A program made the translations under genes and the position numbers. Under the pieces are notes generated by a model. The model was not told the DNA's origin. It did no database searches and worked only from the letters and a program-made list of their open reading frames with translations. Below are positions 10,640 through 18,259 of a DNA stretch of 64,000 nt, piece after piece. Positions within the stretch are counted from its first letter, which is position 1. Each line of letters begins with the position of its first letter. This DNA comes from Polaromonas sp. 39-63-25 (GTDB lineage Bacteria; Pseudomonadota; Gammaproteobacteria; Burkholderiales; Burkholderiaceae_C), in NCBI RefSeq assembly GCF_002278925.1, contig NZ_NCJH01000003.1:1-64000 (forward strand), in the 5' to 3' direction.

Positions 10640-10812
10640 CGGGCCTTCATGAAAAAGCGCATGCAGGCATGCAATCGGTCATTGTGCGCCGCGACTGTTA
10701 ACCGCCCTGTTGATGCGGTTGTCGGGCACATCCCGTTACGTGCGGACATGCGCCGCCTACAAGCCCACACACACACGACACCTGCGAAGCGCTCAATGCA
10801 TCAACCCGGCTG

Positions 10813-11083
10813 CTAGGGCCTGTTCACACTGTTTATGCAAGATGCGTTGCGAGTCAAAAAGGTCATGCGTGAGGCGCAAAACGCAGCCGGGCTGGCGCCC
10901 GGCAAGGCTTTGCAACGCTGCGCATGGCCTTTTTGGCCGCAACCAGGAGGGAACGTGGTTAAAACAACGCCACTCGTCGTTGCACTCCTAGCCCAGCCGT
11001 CCAGGCTGAGCGTCGTCGCGCGCCTAGATTGGCGTTGTTTTAACCACGTTCGCACTTGTATAAACAGTGTGAACAGGCCCTAG
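10813..11083. mobile_element. MITE-like element, 271 bp with nested inverted repeats
   Basis: Perfect 24-bp terminal inverted repeats lie at 10813-10836 and 11060-11083 (left arm begins CTAGGGCCTGTTCACACTGT); allowing one mismatch they extend to 29 bp. A second perfect 22-bp inverted repeat is nested inside at 10951-10972 and 11030-11051 (begins GAACGTGGTTAAAACAACGC). The element encodes no transposase. Just inside each CTAG end a TA is present on both sides, consistent with a TA target duplication as made by IS630/Tc1-like elements, though the CTAG could instead belong to the repeat. It lies between the DUF1439-like gene and a small lipoprotein gene, which starts 20 bp downstream. Confidence 0.9.
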
Positions 11084-11103
11084 GACGGGTGTCAGGACAC
11101 ATC

Positions 11104-11475
11104 ATGAAAACGACTCTTCTGGTTTTGACCGTGGCCGGCCTGTCGGGCTGCGCCGTTTACCCGGTGCCGGCCTACCCGACTTACCCGACCCATGGCGGTG
11201 GCCCGCCCATGGTGGTGGAGCAGCCGGTGTACATCGAAGGCGGCTACCAGCGCCGTGCTTATGACTACCCGCGGGGCTACAGCCGGCCTGCGCCTGTTGT
11301 GGTGGTGCCGGTTCCGGTTCCGCGCGCCTTTCCGCACAGACCGCCGCCGCATGCGTCGCACCACGACCGTGGCCATGGCGACCGGGACCGCGACGGCGCA
11401 CGCGGTCATGACCGTGATGGCGACGGAACGCGCGACCGCGCAGACCGTTGGCCCAACGACCCGCGCCGCAGGTAA
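11104..11475 (+). CDS. Small lipoprotein, Pro/Tyr-rich then Arg/Asp/His-rich
   Basis: 123 residues from ATG 11104. Short lipoprotein signal with the lipobox L-S-G-C at Cys15. Residues 16-75 are rich in Pro, Tyr and Val (YPVPAYPTYPTHGGGPP, then repeated PVVVVPVPVP); residues 80-123 are a strongly charged low-complexity tail of Asp, Arg and His (HDRGHGDRDRDGARGHDRDG). No enzymatic family is recognised. The MITE-like element ends 20 bp before the start codon, so its right end probably forms most of the promoter or leader of this gene. An upstream in-frame start inside the element is unlikely to be used because the signal peptide begins at 11104. Confidence 0.75.
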   Translation: MKTTLLVLTVAGLSGCAVYPVPAYPTYPTHGGGPPMVVEQPVYIEGGYQRRAYDYPRGYSRPAPVVVVPVPVPRAFPHRPPPHASHHDRGHGDRDRDGARGHDRDGDGTRDRADRWPNDPRRR

Positions 11476-11485
11476 AACGCTTGCC

Positions 11486-12265
11486 CTACCAGCCGAGGTT
11501 CGCCGACAGGCGCGCCATGGTGGCGTCGTCGGGCACGCCGGAGGCCGGCAGCCCGGCGCGCTGCTGGTACCTGACCAGCGCCTTCTGCGTGGCCTCTCCG
11601 TACCACCCATCCACAAACCGCGCGCCGCCATAACCCAGCAGCATCAAGGCCAGCTGCACGGTGCGCACCGCGAGGTCGGGCAAAGGCCCGAGCTGGTAAC
11701 GTTTGTGGGCCAGCGCCAGCTTCGCGTCGTAGCGGTTCTTCTGGAAATCCTGCCCGTTGTAGCTGAAGGCAAACTGCACCCAGTCGGCGTTGCGCAGATG
11801 CCGCGCAAGATCGCCCTGCTCGATGAACCCCGCCATGGCGTCGAGCTGCGCATCTTCTGATGCCTTGCTGGCGCTGACCAGTGCATCCACGCTGGCAGCG
11901 CCGACCTTGCCGGCGTTGAACCCCATGACCTGACCCAGGCCCCATGACGTGCTTTTCAGCGCCGCCTCGCGGTCGAGCATCATGGCCCGGGTGAGCCGCT
12001 CATACTGGGAAGCGCCGCCATTGCCGTAACCCCCCGCGCTGCGGCTGCTGATGTCGGGCGCCTGTGCATCGAAGCGCCCATGCGTGAGCCGGCTGAACCA
12101 GTGGCGCTCGAACAGGATCTTGGGTCGCCGGTCCGGCAGGAAGCCGCAGCCACTGGTTTCAACCGTCAGCACCGCCCAGAGCGCAGGGGCGTCCACCCCC
12201 AGCCTGCCGAGCACCGTTTCAATTCCCTGTTGCGACAGCGGTGACGCCTTGCCTGTAAATACCAT
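11486..12265 (-). CDS. N-acetylmuramidase (DUF3380) with peptidoglycan-binding domain
   Basis: 259 residues. The N-terminal two-thirds match the muramidase family first named DUF3380: ALWAVLTVETSGCGFLPDRR with the putative catalytic Glu36, then PKILFERHWFSRLT and SWGLGQVMGFN. The C-terminal 65 residues (about 190-255) are a PG_binding_1 domain (LALMLLGYGGARFVDGWYGE, then TQKALVRYQQRAGLP). Such enzymes cleave the N-acetylmuramic acid-N-acetylglucosamine bond and are best known as phage endolysins. There is no signal peptide, so export would need a holin or spanin-like partner; no phage genes adjoin it. Probably a domesticated phage lysin or a cargo of a secretion system. Confidence 0.9.
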   Translation of the reverse strand: MVFTGKASPLSQQGIETVLGRLGVDAPALWAVLTVETSGCGFLPDRRPKILFERHWFSRLTHGRFDAQAPDISSRSAGGYGNGGASQYERLTRAMMLDREAALKSTSWGLGQVMGFNAGKVGAASVDALVSASKASEDAQLDAMAGFIEQGDLARHLRNADWVQFAFSYNGQDFQKNRYDAKLALAHKRYQLGPLPDLAVRTVQLALMLLGYGGARFVDGWYGEATQKALVRYQQRAGLPASGVPDDATMARLSANLGW

Positions 12266-12615
12266 GAGCCCATTTCCTTTCTGCCGCCCGTGATGCAGGA
12301 ACGATGCGGTCCTGAAAAAGCAGGCGTGCTATTGAGAGTTGTTATGCTCCCGGTTGTAGCGGCCCGGCGGCGATTTGGCATCCCCCAAATGGAGGACAAA
12401 ACGCGCGGTGCAGCGGCCGTGGAACCAATGGATACGTTGTGTTTTTTTTGCACGTCACCCGTTTCGCCGCGCACAGTACGCGCTGACGGGTCAAGCATGA
12501 AAGTGGCCGCCAGCCCAATGAACACGGGCGGAAGCAGCTATAAAAACAGGAGTGTCAGCGCGGCGTTGCGGGAATCGGCCGACTGGCCCATCATCGGCAG
12601 CAAAGAGGCAAGCGC
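12266..12615. other. Intergenic region with one dispersed repeat
   Basis: 350 bp between the divergent muramidase and B3/B4 genes. It carries the promoters of both, but I cannot point to convincing boxes. The identifiable structure is a dispersed repeat at 12499-12554. A long reading frame across it has no recognisable content and overlaps the B3/B4 gene in another frame. Confidence 0.6.
12499..12554 (+). repeat. Dispersed 55-60 bp repeat, copy 3
   Basis: GTGGCCGCCAGCCCAATG, GCGC-like middle, then GCAGCTATAAAAACAGGAGTG. It lies 61 bp upstream of the B3/B4 gene, one of the few copies in front of a gene. Confidence 0.85.
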
Positions 12616-13332
12616 ATGTTTTTCAGCCATTCCAACGAGATCTGGACCCAGTGCCCCGAGCTGGTACCGGGTGCCATGTTTGTCCGGGGCATCAGCAGCA
12701 AGGCGGCGGTCGGCCCGCAGGTGGCGCGCTTCAGCGGCATCGCCGCGGCGCGGCTGGCCAGCAGCGGCGAAGGCGAGTTGCCGGAGATCAAGGCCTGGCG
12801 CCAGGTGTTCTCCAAAATGGGGCTCAAGCCCACCAAGTACCGCTGTGCGGCCGAGGCGCTCCTGCGTCGCCTGCGCAAGGAAGGCGCCCTGCCGCGGCTG
12901 CATCCGCTGGTGGACTTGTGCAACGCGGTCTCGGCGGCCTTTGCCATTCCGGTGGCGGTGTTCGACCTGGCCAAAGTGGTGGGCGACCTGCAGGTGCGTT
13001 ACGCCACCGGCCTCGAGCATTACCAGCCCTTCTCCGGCGAGGTCGAGCACCCCGAGGCCCATGAAATCATTTTTGCCGACGAGGCCGACAACGCCCACGC
13101 GCGCCGCTGGACCAACCGGCAGAGCAGCCTGTCGGCCGTCAGCGCCGACACCAGCACGGTGCTGATCGTCGCCGAAGCCCTGCACGAGTCGGCCTACGAA
13201 GACATGCGCACGCTGATCGCCGCGCTCATGCACGAAGTGCCTTTGGCCTGGCCCGCCGCCACGGCCAAGGCCCGCCTGTTGACCCGGTCTGCACCACGCT
13301 TCGAGCTGCAGCCTGCGCCGACCGCGCGCTGA
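12616..13332 (+). CDS. B3/B4 domain protein (phenylalanyl-tRNA synthetase beta-like)
   Basis: 238 residues. Contains the B3/B4 domain otherwise found in the beta chain of phenylalanyl-tRNA synthetase, where it holds the editing site; stand-alone versions occur widely. Landmarks are KMGLKPTKYRCAAEALLRR, the LHPLVDLCNAVSAAFAIPVAVFD core and a C-terminal TSTVLIVAEALHESAYEDM. A trans-editing or small-molecule role is suggested for such proteins but is unproven. The high-scoring frame overlapping from 12290 in another phase encodes only Arg/Ser/Pro-rich sequence and is a shadow. Confidence 0.88.
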   Translation: MFFSHSNEIWTQCPELVPGAMFVRGISSKAAVGPQVARFSGIAAARLASSGEGELPEIKAWRQVFSKMGLKPTKYRCAAEALLRRLRKEGALPRLHPLVDLCNAVSAAFAIPVAVFDLAKVVGDLQVRYATGLEHYQPFSGEVEHPEAHEIIFADEADNAHARRWTNRQSSLSAVSADTSTVLIVAEALHESAYEDMRTLIAALMHEVPLAWPAATAKARLLTRSAPRFELQPAPTAR

Positions 13333-13482
13333 CAATCCCGCCACCGGCAACACCATGTAAAGCGCGCGTGCTGTCTTGAAACAGCATGTGTATGGCGTCG
13401 TCGGGGTGGCCGCGCCACACGTTGTACACGGGATCATCATGACTTCATCTGGTCACACAACTCGCTCACTCAAAGGACTCTC

Positions 13483-13980
13483 ATGAACAAATTACTCGCC
13501 ACCCTGATTGCTACCCTCGTGACCGGCGCTGCATTTGCGCAAGCCGCTGCGCCCGCTACCCCCGCCGTGCCTGCGACGCCTGCAGTGGTCAAGGCAGAAA
13601 CCAAGGCCGACAAGTCCGTGGCAGCCGCTGTGCAAAGCGAAGCCAAGGTGGACGCCAAGGCCGACACCAAGGTTGAAAAGGCAGAAGTCAAGGCTGCTGA
13701 AAAGAAAACCAAGGCCGTGACCAAGTCCGCCACGACCAAAGTCAAGGCACAAGCCAAAGCCGCCAAGGCCGACGCAGATGACCAGGCCAAGGCCACCGCC
13801 AAAGCTGAAAAAACCATCGTGAATGCTGACGCCAAAGCCGACAAGACCATCATCAAGGCCGACGCCAAAGTGGAAACCGTCAAGGCCAACGCTGCAGCCG
13901 ACAAGGCCACCGCCAAAGTCGAAACCGGCGCCGTCAAGGCAGAAGCCAAGGCCGACGTGAAAGCCGCCGGCAGCAAGTAA
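13483..13980 (+). CDS. Exported Ala/Lys-rich protein, histone H1-like composition
   Basis: 165 residues, ATG 13483 with AAAGGA upstream. A good signal peptide (MNKLLATLIATLVTGAAFAQ) is followed by about 145 residues made almost wholly of Ala, Lys, Val, Asp, Glu and Thr, in repeats such as KADTKVEKAEVKAAEKKTK and AEKTIVNADAKADKTI. The pattern looks like a long Ala-rich helix or coiled coil, and the composition resembles histone H1-like and phasin-like proteins, but the signal peptide points to the periplasm. No function can be assigned. It has its own strong terminator, and a promoter must lie in 13333-13482. Confidence 0.82.
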   Translation: MNKLLATLIATLVTGAAFAQAAAPATPAVPATPAVVKAETKADKSVAAAVQSEAKVDAKADTKVEKAEVKAAEKKTKAVTKSATTKVKAQAKAAKADADDQAKATAKAEKTIVNADAKADKTIIKADAKVETVKANAAADKATAKVETGAVKAEAKADVKAAGSK

Positions 13981-14020
13981 ATAGCAACGCAGCAGCTCTT
14001 CGCTGCTGCACGCCAAAACA

Positions 14021-14049
14021 AAAAAGACAGGCCTGGCCTGTCTTTTTTT
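14021..14049 (+). terminator. Rho-independent terminator after the Ala/Lys-rich gene
   Basis: GACAGGC pairs with GCCTGTC around a CTG loop (14026-14042), preceded by an A-run and followed by seven Ts. A second hairpin (GCAGCAG...CTGCTGC) sits just upstream at about 13989-14009. Confidence 0.9.
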
Positions 14050-14110
14050 ATGGGCGTCTGAAGAGGGTCAGGCCGAGTTCATGGCGAATGGTCTCTGGAG
14101 CGCAAGCTTC

Positions 14111-14170
14111 AAGCCAAATCGGCTGCCAGCCCTTGTGCTGCCTGCGCAACCAGCTATCAAAACAGAAGTA
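14111..14170 (+). repeat. Dispersed 55-60 bp repeat, copy 4
   Basis: GCCAAATCGGCTGCCAGCCC, TGCGCAACCAGCTATCAAAA and an AGAAGTA end. It lies between convergent genes, 14 bp beyond the stop of the zinc-ribbon gene. Confidence 0.9.
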
Positions 14171-14184
14171 ACGCAGGGCGCCGC

Positions 14185-14436
14185 TTACCGACCCACCACC
14201 GACCAGCCCGCCTTCAGGTTGGCCTTGTCGTTCTCGTATTCCCACGCCGTGCCGCAGCGGTCGCAGCGGTACTTGGTGACGGTGACCAGCGCGCCGCCGC
14301 GCCTTTCCTGGCGGTTGGCGCCCTGCACCAGCTCCGGGTGCCCCGGGGCCTTGCGCCAGTTGCGCTGGATGCCGGCGCACGAGTCGCACAGCTCCATTTT
14401 TTTCAGTTCGATTTTCCGGTTCAGGTCGTCGGTCAT
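14185..14436 (-). CDS. Small zinc-ribbon protein
   Basis: 83 residues from ATG 14436; a longer in-frame version would add a Pro-rich stretch with no clear merit. Two CxxC pairs, CDSCAG near residue 17 and CDRCGT near residue 58, are spaced as in zinc ribbons, and the sequence between is basic (RKAPGHPELVQ, RQERRGG). Ends YENDKANLKAGWSVVGR. No further family recognised; a nucleic-acid-binding or protein-interaction role is an inference from the zinc ribbon alone. It lies between two copies of the dispersed repeat and precedes no operon partner, the next minus-strand gene (tapT) lying upstream beyond copy 5. Confidence 0.75.
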   Translation of the reverse strand: MTDDLNRKIELKKMELCDSCAGIQRNWRKAPGHPELVQGANRQERRGGALVTVTKYRCDRCGTAWEYENDKANLKAGWSVVGR

Positions 14437-14539
14437 GGTGGGGCTCTTGAGGTGGGGGTGACGCCGGGCCGGTGCGGGTACAAGGCCGGGCGTGATGGGC
14501 TCCATTGTCGCGCCTTGGCCGTTTGCCTCCAACCTTCAC

Positions 14540-14596
14540 GCCAAATCGGCCTCTGGCCCTTTTGGGGTGGGCGCAAACAGCTATAAAAAAAGAGTA
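14540..14596 (+). repeat. Dispersed 55-60 bp repeat, copy 5
   Basis: GCCAAATCGGCCTCTGGCCC, GGGCGCAAACAGCTATAAAA and an AGAGTA end. It abuts directly the stop codon of the tapT gene at 14597. Confidence 0.9.
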
Positions 14597-15364
14597 CTAC
14601 AGGTTTGACAAAGCCAGCAACCGCAGATGCGCCGCATCTTCCATGTCCACTGGCAACTGCTGCTTGGCGCGCAGGTAGTGGTTGGTGAACACGTCCAGGT
14701 AAGCCTCCAGCGTCTGCGCCGCATGGGTTTCGCCGGCCAGCTCCAGGCACAGCGCGCCCACCTCCGAGGTGCAGAAATGCGCGTCGCGCTGCGAGCGGCG
14801 CAGGCGGTAGCGTGACAGCTGCTCGCTCTGCAGGCTCAGCACCGGCAGCTTGTCGAGGTAAGGGCTTTTGCGAAACATCTTGCGCGCCTCGGGCCAGGTG
14901 GCGTCGAGCAGCACAAACAGCGGGCGCTTCGCCGGCGTGCCGCCCGTGGTTTCGGCGGGCAACAGCGCCGTCACCACCCGCTCCTGCGCCACAAACTCCC
15001 CCGGAAACACCAGGTAGGGCTGCCACTGCGGATCGGCCAGCAGGGCCAGCAGCGCCGGGTCCACCTCGGTGCGCGCCCAGCCGAAGGCAAAGGTGTCGGC
15101 CACCACATCGGCAATCAGCCAGCCCGTGTTGCTGGGCTTGAGGGGCTCGATGTCGGCCATGATCAAACACACGCCCGACCGCACCGGCAGCACCGGGCGC
15201 AGCGCGCACAGGCAGTGGCTGGGAATCAGCCGGCAGCCGGCGCAGCGCTCCCCGCGCGGGCCGCCGCGTGCCAGAAAGGGTTTGGAGCTGCGCGCCAGGC
15301 GCGCGCTGCGCAAAAGGCTGACCGCATGAGGGAAAGCGTGGGGAGCTTGGGGCAGGTGATTCAT
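14597..15364 (-). CDS. tapT: tRNA-uridine aminocarboxypropyltransferase (DTW domain)
   Basis: 255 residues. DTW-domain enzymes transfer the 3-amino-3-carboxypropyl group of SAM to uridine 47 of tRNA (acp3U47; TapT/YfiP in E. coli). The N-terminal Cys cluster CAGCRLIPSHCLC (about 41-53) is the family's zinc-like motif; the diagnostic box appears as LLDATWPEARKM, a D-x-T-W variant of DTW, followed by the basic SRYRLRRSQRDAHFCTSE segment. It starts 34 bp after the VOC gene stop on the same strand and may be co-transcribed with it. No good ribosome-binding site precedes ATG 15364, so a later start is possible. Confidence 0.88.
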   Translation of the reverse strand: MNHLPQAPHAFPHAVSLLRSARLARSSKPFLARGGPRGERCAGCRLIPSHCLCALRPVLPVRSGVCLIMADIEPLKPSNTGWLIADVVADTFAFGWARTEVDPALLALLADPQWQPYLVFPGEFVAQERVVTALLPAETTGGTPAKRPLFVLLDATWPEARKMFRKSPYLDKLPVLSLQSEQLSRYRLRRSQRDAHFCTSEVGALCLELAGETHAAQTLEAYLDVFTNHYLRAKQQLPVDMEDAAHLRLLALSNL

Positions 15365-15398
15365 TCAGCGGCAGCTCGGCCTGCCCCAGCTTGACGGA

Positions 15399-15779
15399 TC
15401 AGGCAGCCGGCCGGTAAATCACGCACAGCTTGTTGCCGTCCGGGTCGCGCAGGTAGGCCAGGTAGGGCTTGCCCGGGTGACTTTCGCGAATGCCCGGTGG
15501 GTCTTCACACGTGGTGCCGCCGTTGGCAACGCCTGCCGCATGAAAGGCGTCGCCCTGTTCCGCGGACTCCAGCTTGAAACCGATGGTGCTGCCGTTGCCA
15601 TGGCAGGCCGGCTCGCCGTTAATGGGTATGGTGATGCCGAAGCTGCCGCCCGGGCTGCGGTAGAAGTAGCGGTTCTTGTTGGCAACGCCGGGGCCTATGC
15701 CCAGGGTGCCGAGCACCGCGTCATAAAACTTCCTCGAGGCTTCCAGGTCGCTGACGCCGACCATGACATGACTGAACAT
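15399..15779 (-). CDS. VOC/glyoxalase family protein
   Basis: 126 residues from ATG 15779, preceded by CGGAG at the right spacing; the longer frame upstream lacks homology. The chain shows the VOC pattern: MFSHVMVGVSDLEASRKFY, GGSFGITIPINGEPACHGNG, HFHAAG-like stretch AFHAAGVANGG, and the C-terminal YLRDPDGNKLCVIYRP that ends most glyoxalase/bleomycin-resistance proteins. Substrate unknown. A decayed second copy of this gene is found 2 kb away, split by a methyltransferase gene (17573-18506). Confidence 0.88.
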   Translation of the reverse strand: MFSHVMVGVSDLEASRKFYDAVLGTLGIGPGVANKNRYFYRSPGGSFGITIPINGEPACHGNGSTIGFKLESAEQGDAFHAAGVANGGTTCEDPPGIRESHPGKPYLAYLRDPDGNKLCVIYRPAA

Positions 15780-16104
15780 TGATTTTTCTCCGTGGGGTGC
15801 TGAGTAGGCGAAAGGTATCGGTGGATGGTAAGGGATTTGGCCATCGTTAAGCAAAAAGTTCTGCAAGTTTGCGCGTCAACTTCAAGGGCCTGGCGTATGC
15901 AGGTGCAGCATGCTGCGATGCCGGAATGTGTAGAAGGCATCGGTCATGAAGTTGGACAAGTAGACGAGGCACACGGAGGTGTTGTGCAACGAAGACATTT
16001 GGATCATTGAGTGCTCTTCAGCGCTCGATGCCAGGGCCTGTGTGTCCCTTGCACGCCTAAACTGCTCAGGTCACAAATCGTATAACTATTCTTTGAGGGA
16101 CCGT
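15780..16104. other. Intergenic region, divergent promoters
   Basis: 325 bp between the VOC gene and the lipoprotein gene. I see an imperfect hairpin near 16008-16032 (GAGTGCT...AGCGCTC) and nothing else definable. The first part resembles the sequence upstream of the decayed VOC copy. Confidence 0.5.
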
Positions 16105-16830
16105 ATGACAAACTCGTTGATAAACCGCTGTGCGTGCCTGGCCGTCTTGTTCGGCGCGTTGCTGCTCACTGGCTGCGCCACCAGATTTGAGAAGCAGGCT
16201 TTTAACAATGAGGCCTCCGCAGGCATCAAGAAAATCGCTGTCCAGCAATGGAACGATCTGGACGAGTATGGCGTCCGCGTCCTCAATCATCCGGGCATGA
16301 GTTTTGGGTTGATCGGTGGGCTCGTCGCGGCGGCGGATACCGCCAGCAAGACCAAAAAGCTCAACGACGTGCTGGACCCCAAGAACACCAAGCTTACCGC
16401 CGACTTCTATGCAAAAGCATTGCCGGGCCTCCGGCAGGCGGGGTATGAAGTGGTCGCCGTGCCGGTAAAGCGGGGCGCAAAGCCCGCCGAAGCCAAAGAA
16501 ACCGTTCGAGTCATGAAAGGCCAGGACGCGTTTCTTCTTCTGACCTTTGAGGCTGGATATCTCGCGGCAGGCGCATCAACCGCCTACTATCCTTTTGTGG
16601 CCATGACTGCCGAGCTCAATGACAGCAAATCTCAGGCTGTTTTGTACAAAGAGGCCTACCACTACGGTTACAACAGCGGCAACAAGGATGTTGTGTTTAT
16701 CGAAGCCGCAGCCGATTGCAAATTTGCCGACATTGACAAGCTCGTAGCCAACATCGACAAAACCAGAACCTGCCTGACGGCCAGTGTCGACATTCTGGTC
16801 AAGCAGATGGTTGCGGACCTGAAAAAGTAA
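16105..16830 (+). CDS. Putative lipoprotein
   Basis: 241 residues from ATG 16105, with GAGGGA upstream. Signal peptide ending in the lipobox L-T-G-C. The mature protein begins with a stretch of about 40 residues (KKIAVQQWNDLDEYGVRVLN) and has a Gly-rich short hydrophobic segment (GMSFGLIGGLVAAADTASK) that could insert in or touch the membrane. A C-terminal region has two Cys residues (DCKFADI and TRTCLTA) that may pair. No family name can be given with confidence. It is followed 24 bp later by another exported protein on the same strand, probably in one transcript. Confidence 0.78.
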   Translation: MTNSLINRCACLAVLFGALLLTGCATRFEKQAFNNEASAGIKKIAVQQWNDLDEYGVRVLNHPGMSFGLIGGLVAAADTASKTKKLNDVLDPKNTKLTADFYAKALPGLRQAGYEVVAVPVKRGAKPAEAKETVRVMKGQDAFLLLTFEAGYLAAGASTAYYPFVAMTAELNDSKSQAVLYKEAYHYGYNSGNKDVVFIEAAADCKFADIDKLVANIDKTRTCLTASVDILVKQMVADLKK

Positions 16831-16854
16831 GTTCGCTCACTGACGCCTCAACAC

Positions 16855-17511
16855 ATGCGCCATCTTTTCATCCGTCTGGCGGCGGCAGGTTGCCTGGCCG
16901 CTGTTCATCTGGTGGGCAACGCGCAAGACCCTGCGCCGCTTGCCACCCAGAACGCGGCACCCGCCGCGCAGGGCACGGCGCCCTGTTGCCAGCAACTGAA
17001 AACGCTGGCCAGGGTACCCCTTCCGCTTGAAAAAACCGAGTTGAGGCTGGACGAAAAATCCCCCGCTCATGACTTTGGACAAGGCGCACAGGCACTGTTA
17101 TTGCTGGAGCTTCCGGCCTACACGAAAACATATGCCGTCAGCATCGCCAGCCTTCCCCTGGCTGGCGGCGCAGGTAAAGGCAACGAACTCACGCACGTCG
17201 CCATGCGCATCGAAACGCTGGATGCGGACTTTTCGCCCCTCAGGGTGTACCCCCACACCGGCATGAAGAAGCGCGGCCATGGGTATGAGAAGACGATATT
17301 CATCAACCCCTCCAACCAGAACGAACGCTACCTGCTGATTTACGGGGCCTTGAACCTCGAGCCCGAACAGGTCACCGTGTCCAGAACCGATGTCGTGTTT
17401 GTTGGCACGGGCTTCTTCATTGGCGGCATCGACAACGCCTTCAAGCTGAGAGCCACCAGCAGCGGCTTGCTTCAGGTTGAAGCCAAGGGCCTGCAACCCG
17501 CGAAACCATAG
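16855..17511 (+). CDS. MalM-like periplasmic protein
   Basis: 218 residues with a signal peptide (MRHLFIRLAAAGCLAAVHL, cleavage near V-G-N-A-Q). The mature N-terminus has a paired-Cys motif APCCQQLKTLARVPLPL followed by ELRLDEKSPAHDFGQGAQAL, which resembles E. coli MalM and its relatives, periplasmic proteins of the maltose operon with no known activity. The C-terminal half is beta-rich (TIFINPSNQNERYLLIYG). No maltose genes are nearby, so the name reflects resemblance only. It follows a lipoprotein gene by 24 bp. Confidence 0.6.
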   Translation: MRHLFIRLAAAGCLAAVHLVGNAQDPAPLATQNAAPAAQGTAPCCQQLKTLARVPLPLEKTELRLDEKSPAHDFGQGAQALLLLELPAYTKTYAVSIASLPLAGGAGKGNELTHVAMRIETLDADFSPLRVYPHTGMKKRGHGYEKTIFINPSNQNERYLLIYGALNLEPEQVTVSRTDVVFVGTGFFIGGIDNAFKLRATSSGLLQVEAKGLQPAKP

Positions 17512-17572
17512 GCTGCGAGCGCGCCTGGCGTCACGGCGCCCCTGCGCTGGCCGGGGTCAACCGGTCGCCGGG

Positions 17573-17630
17573 TCAGGCGCTCGGCCGGTGCAAGGCGCAG
17601 CGCTTGTTGCCGTCGGGGTAGCTGGACGGT
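17573..17630 (-). pseudogene. C-terminal remnant of a second VOC gene
   Basis: Read on the minus strand this encodes YPDGNKRCALHRPSA followed by TGA (17573-17575), matching the end of the intact VOC protein at 15399 (DPDGNKLCVIYRPAA, stop). It lies immediately beyond the methyltransferase stop and is the missing 3' end of the remnant at 18260-18506. Confidence 0.7.
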
Positions 17631-17642
17631 TCTCAGCCGCGC

Positions 17643-18251
17643 TCAGCGGCTGTCCACGCATTCAAGTTCAAACAGCGGCACATCAAGCTTGCGGCTTAGC
17701 CACACGCCGCCGCCAATTTCGGTCAGGCCCTCGCGCAGGCCGCGCCGGTACAGCTGCGCCGGGTGGCGGTGCAGGCGCGGGTCGGCCAGTTCATCGTCGA
17801 TGACGTCGCGCTCGTAGTCCTCGCGCGTCGCGGCTTCCACATACAGCGCGCCCCGGCACAGGCGGCCCAGGTTGTGCAGGGCCCGCTTCAGGTCCGCCGG
17901 GTTCAGGTAGGTCAGCACGGCCTGGCAGATCACCAGGTCGAAGGGCTCGCTAGAGGTGTAGTCCACCACCGACCCACGCTCCCAGCCATAACGTTCGCAC
18001 AGCCAGGCGCTGTACTCCACGCCGTGGTAACTCGCCTCAGGAAAGTGCGTGGCCACAATCTCGCGCCACACGCCAATGCCGCAGCCCATGTCCAGCACCC
18101 GCTTCACGGGCACGCGCAGGTACTTCAGGTAGCTGCACACAAAGGTGCCCAGGCGCTCTACATGCGCCGGGTCCACCACGCCGGTTTTCTCGTCGAAGTA
18201 GTAGCGCTGGTAGTACGCCTCGTCAAACCATTGGTCGCTTGCAGATTTCAT
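17643..18251 (-). CDS. Class I SAM-dependent methyltransferase
   Basis: 202 residues from ATG 18251; an ATG two codons earlier (18257) is equally possible. It begins KSASDQWFDEAYYQRYYFDE, then carries the SAM-binding motif I as VLDMGCGIGVWREI (about 53-66), an acidic motif II region near YHGVEYS, and FDLVICQAVLTYLNPADLKRA for motifs IV/V. Many proteins with this layout are annotated only as class I methyltransferases; the substrate is not apparent. The gene sits inside a broken copy of a VOC gene, replacing about 40 codons of its middle, so it arrived by insertion or recombination. Base composition is like its neighbours. Confidence 0.85.
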   Translation of the reverse strand: MKSASDQWFDEAYYQRYYFDEKTGVVDPAHVERLGTFVCSYLKYLRVPVKRVLDMGCGIGVWREIVATHFPEASYHGVEYSAWLCERYGWERGSVVDYTSSEPFDLVICQAVLTYLNPADLKRALHNLGRLCRGALYVEAATREDYERDVIDDELADPRLHRHPAQLYRRGLREGLTEIGGGVWLSRKLDVPLFELECVDSR

Positions 18252-18259
18252 GCGCATTG

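Noticed and set aside
11486-12265. A prophage around the muramidase gene
   Set aside because: No capsid, tail, integrase, holin or repressor genes are nearby; the muramidase is isolated.
12290-13165. A 291-residue frame overlapping the B3/B4 gene
   Set aside because: Runs in another phase of a recognisable protein and reads as Arg/Ser/Pro-rich sequence.
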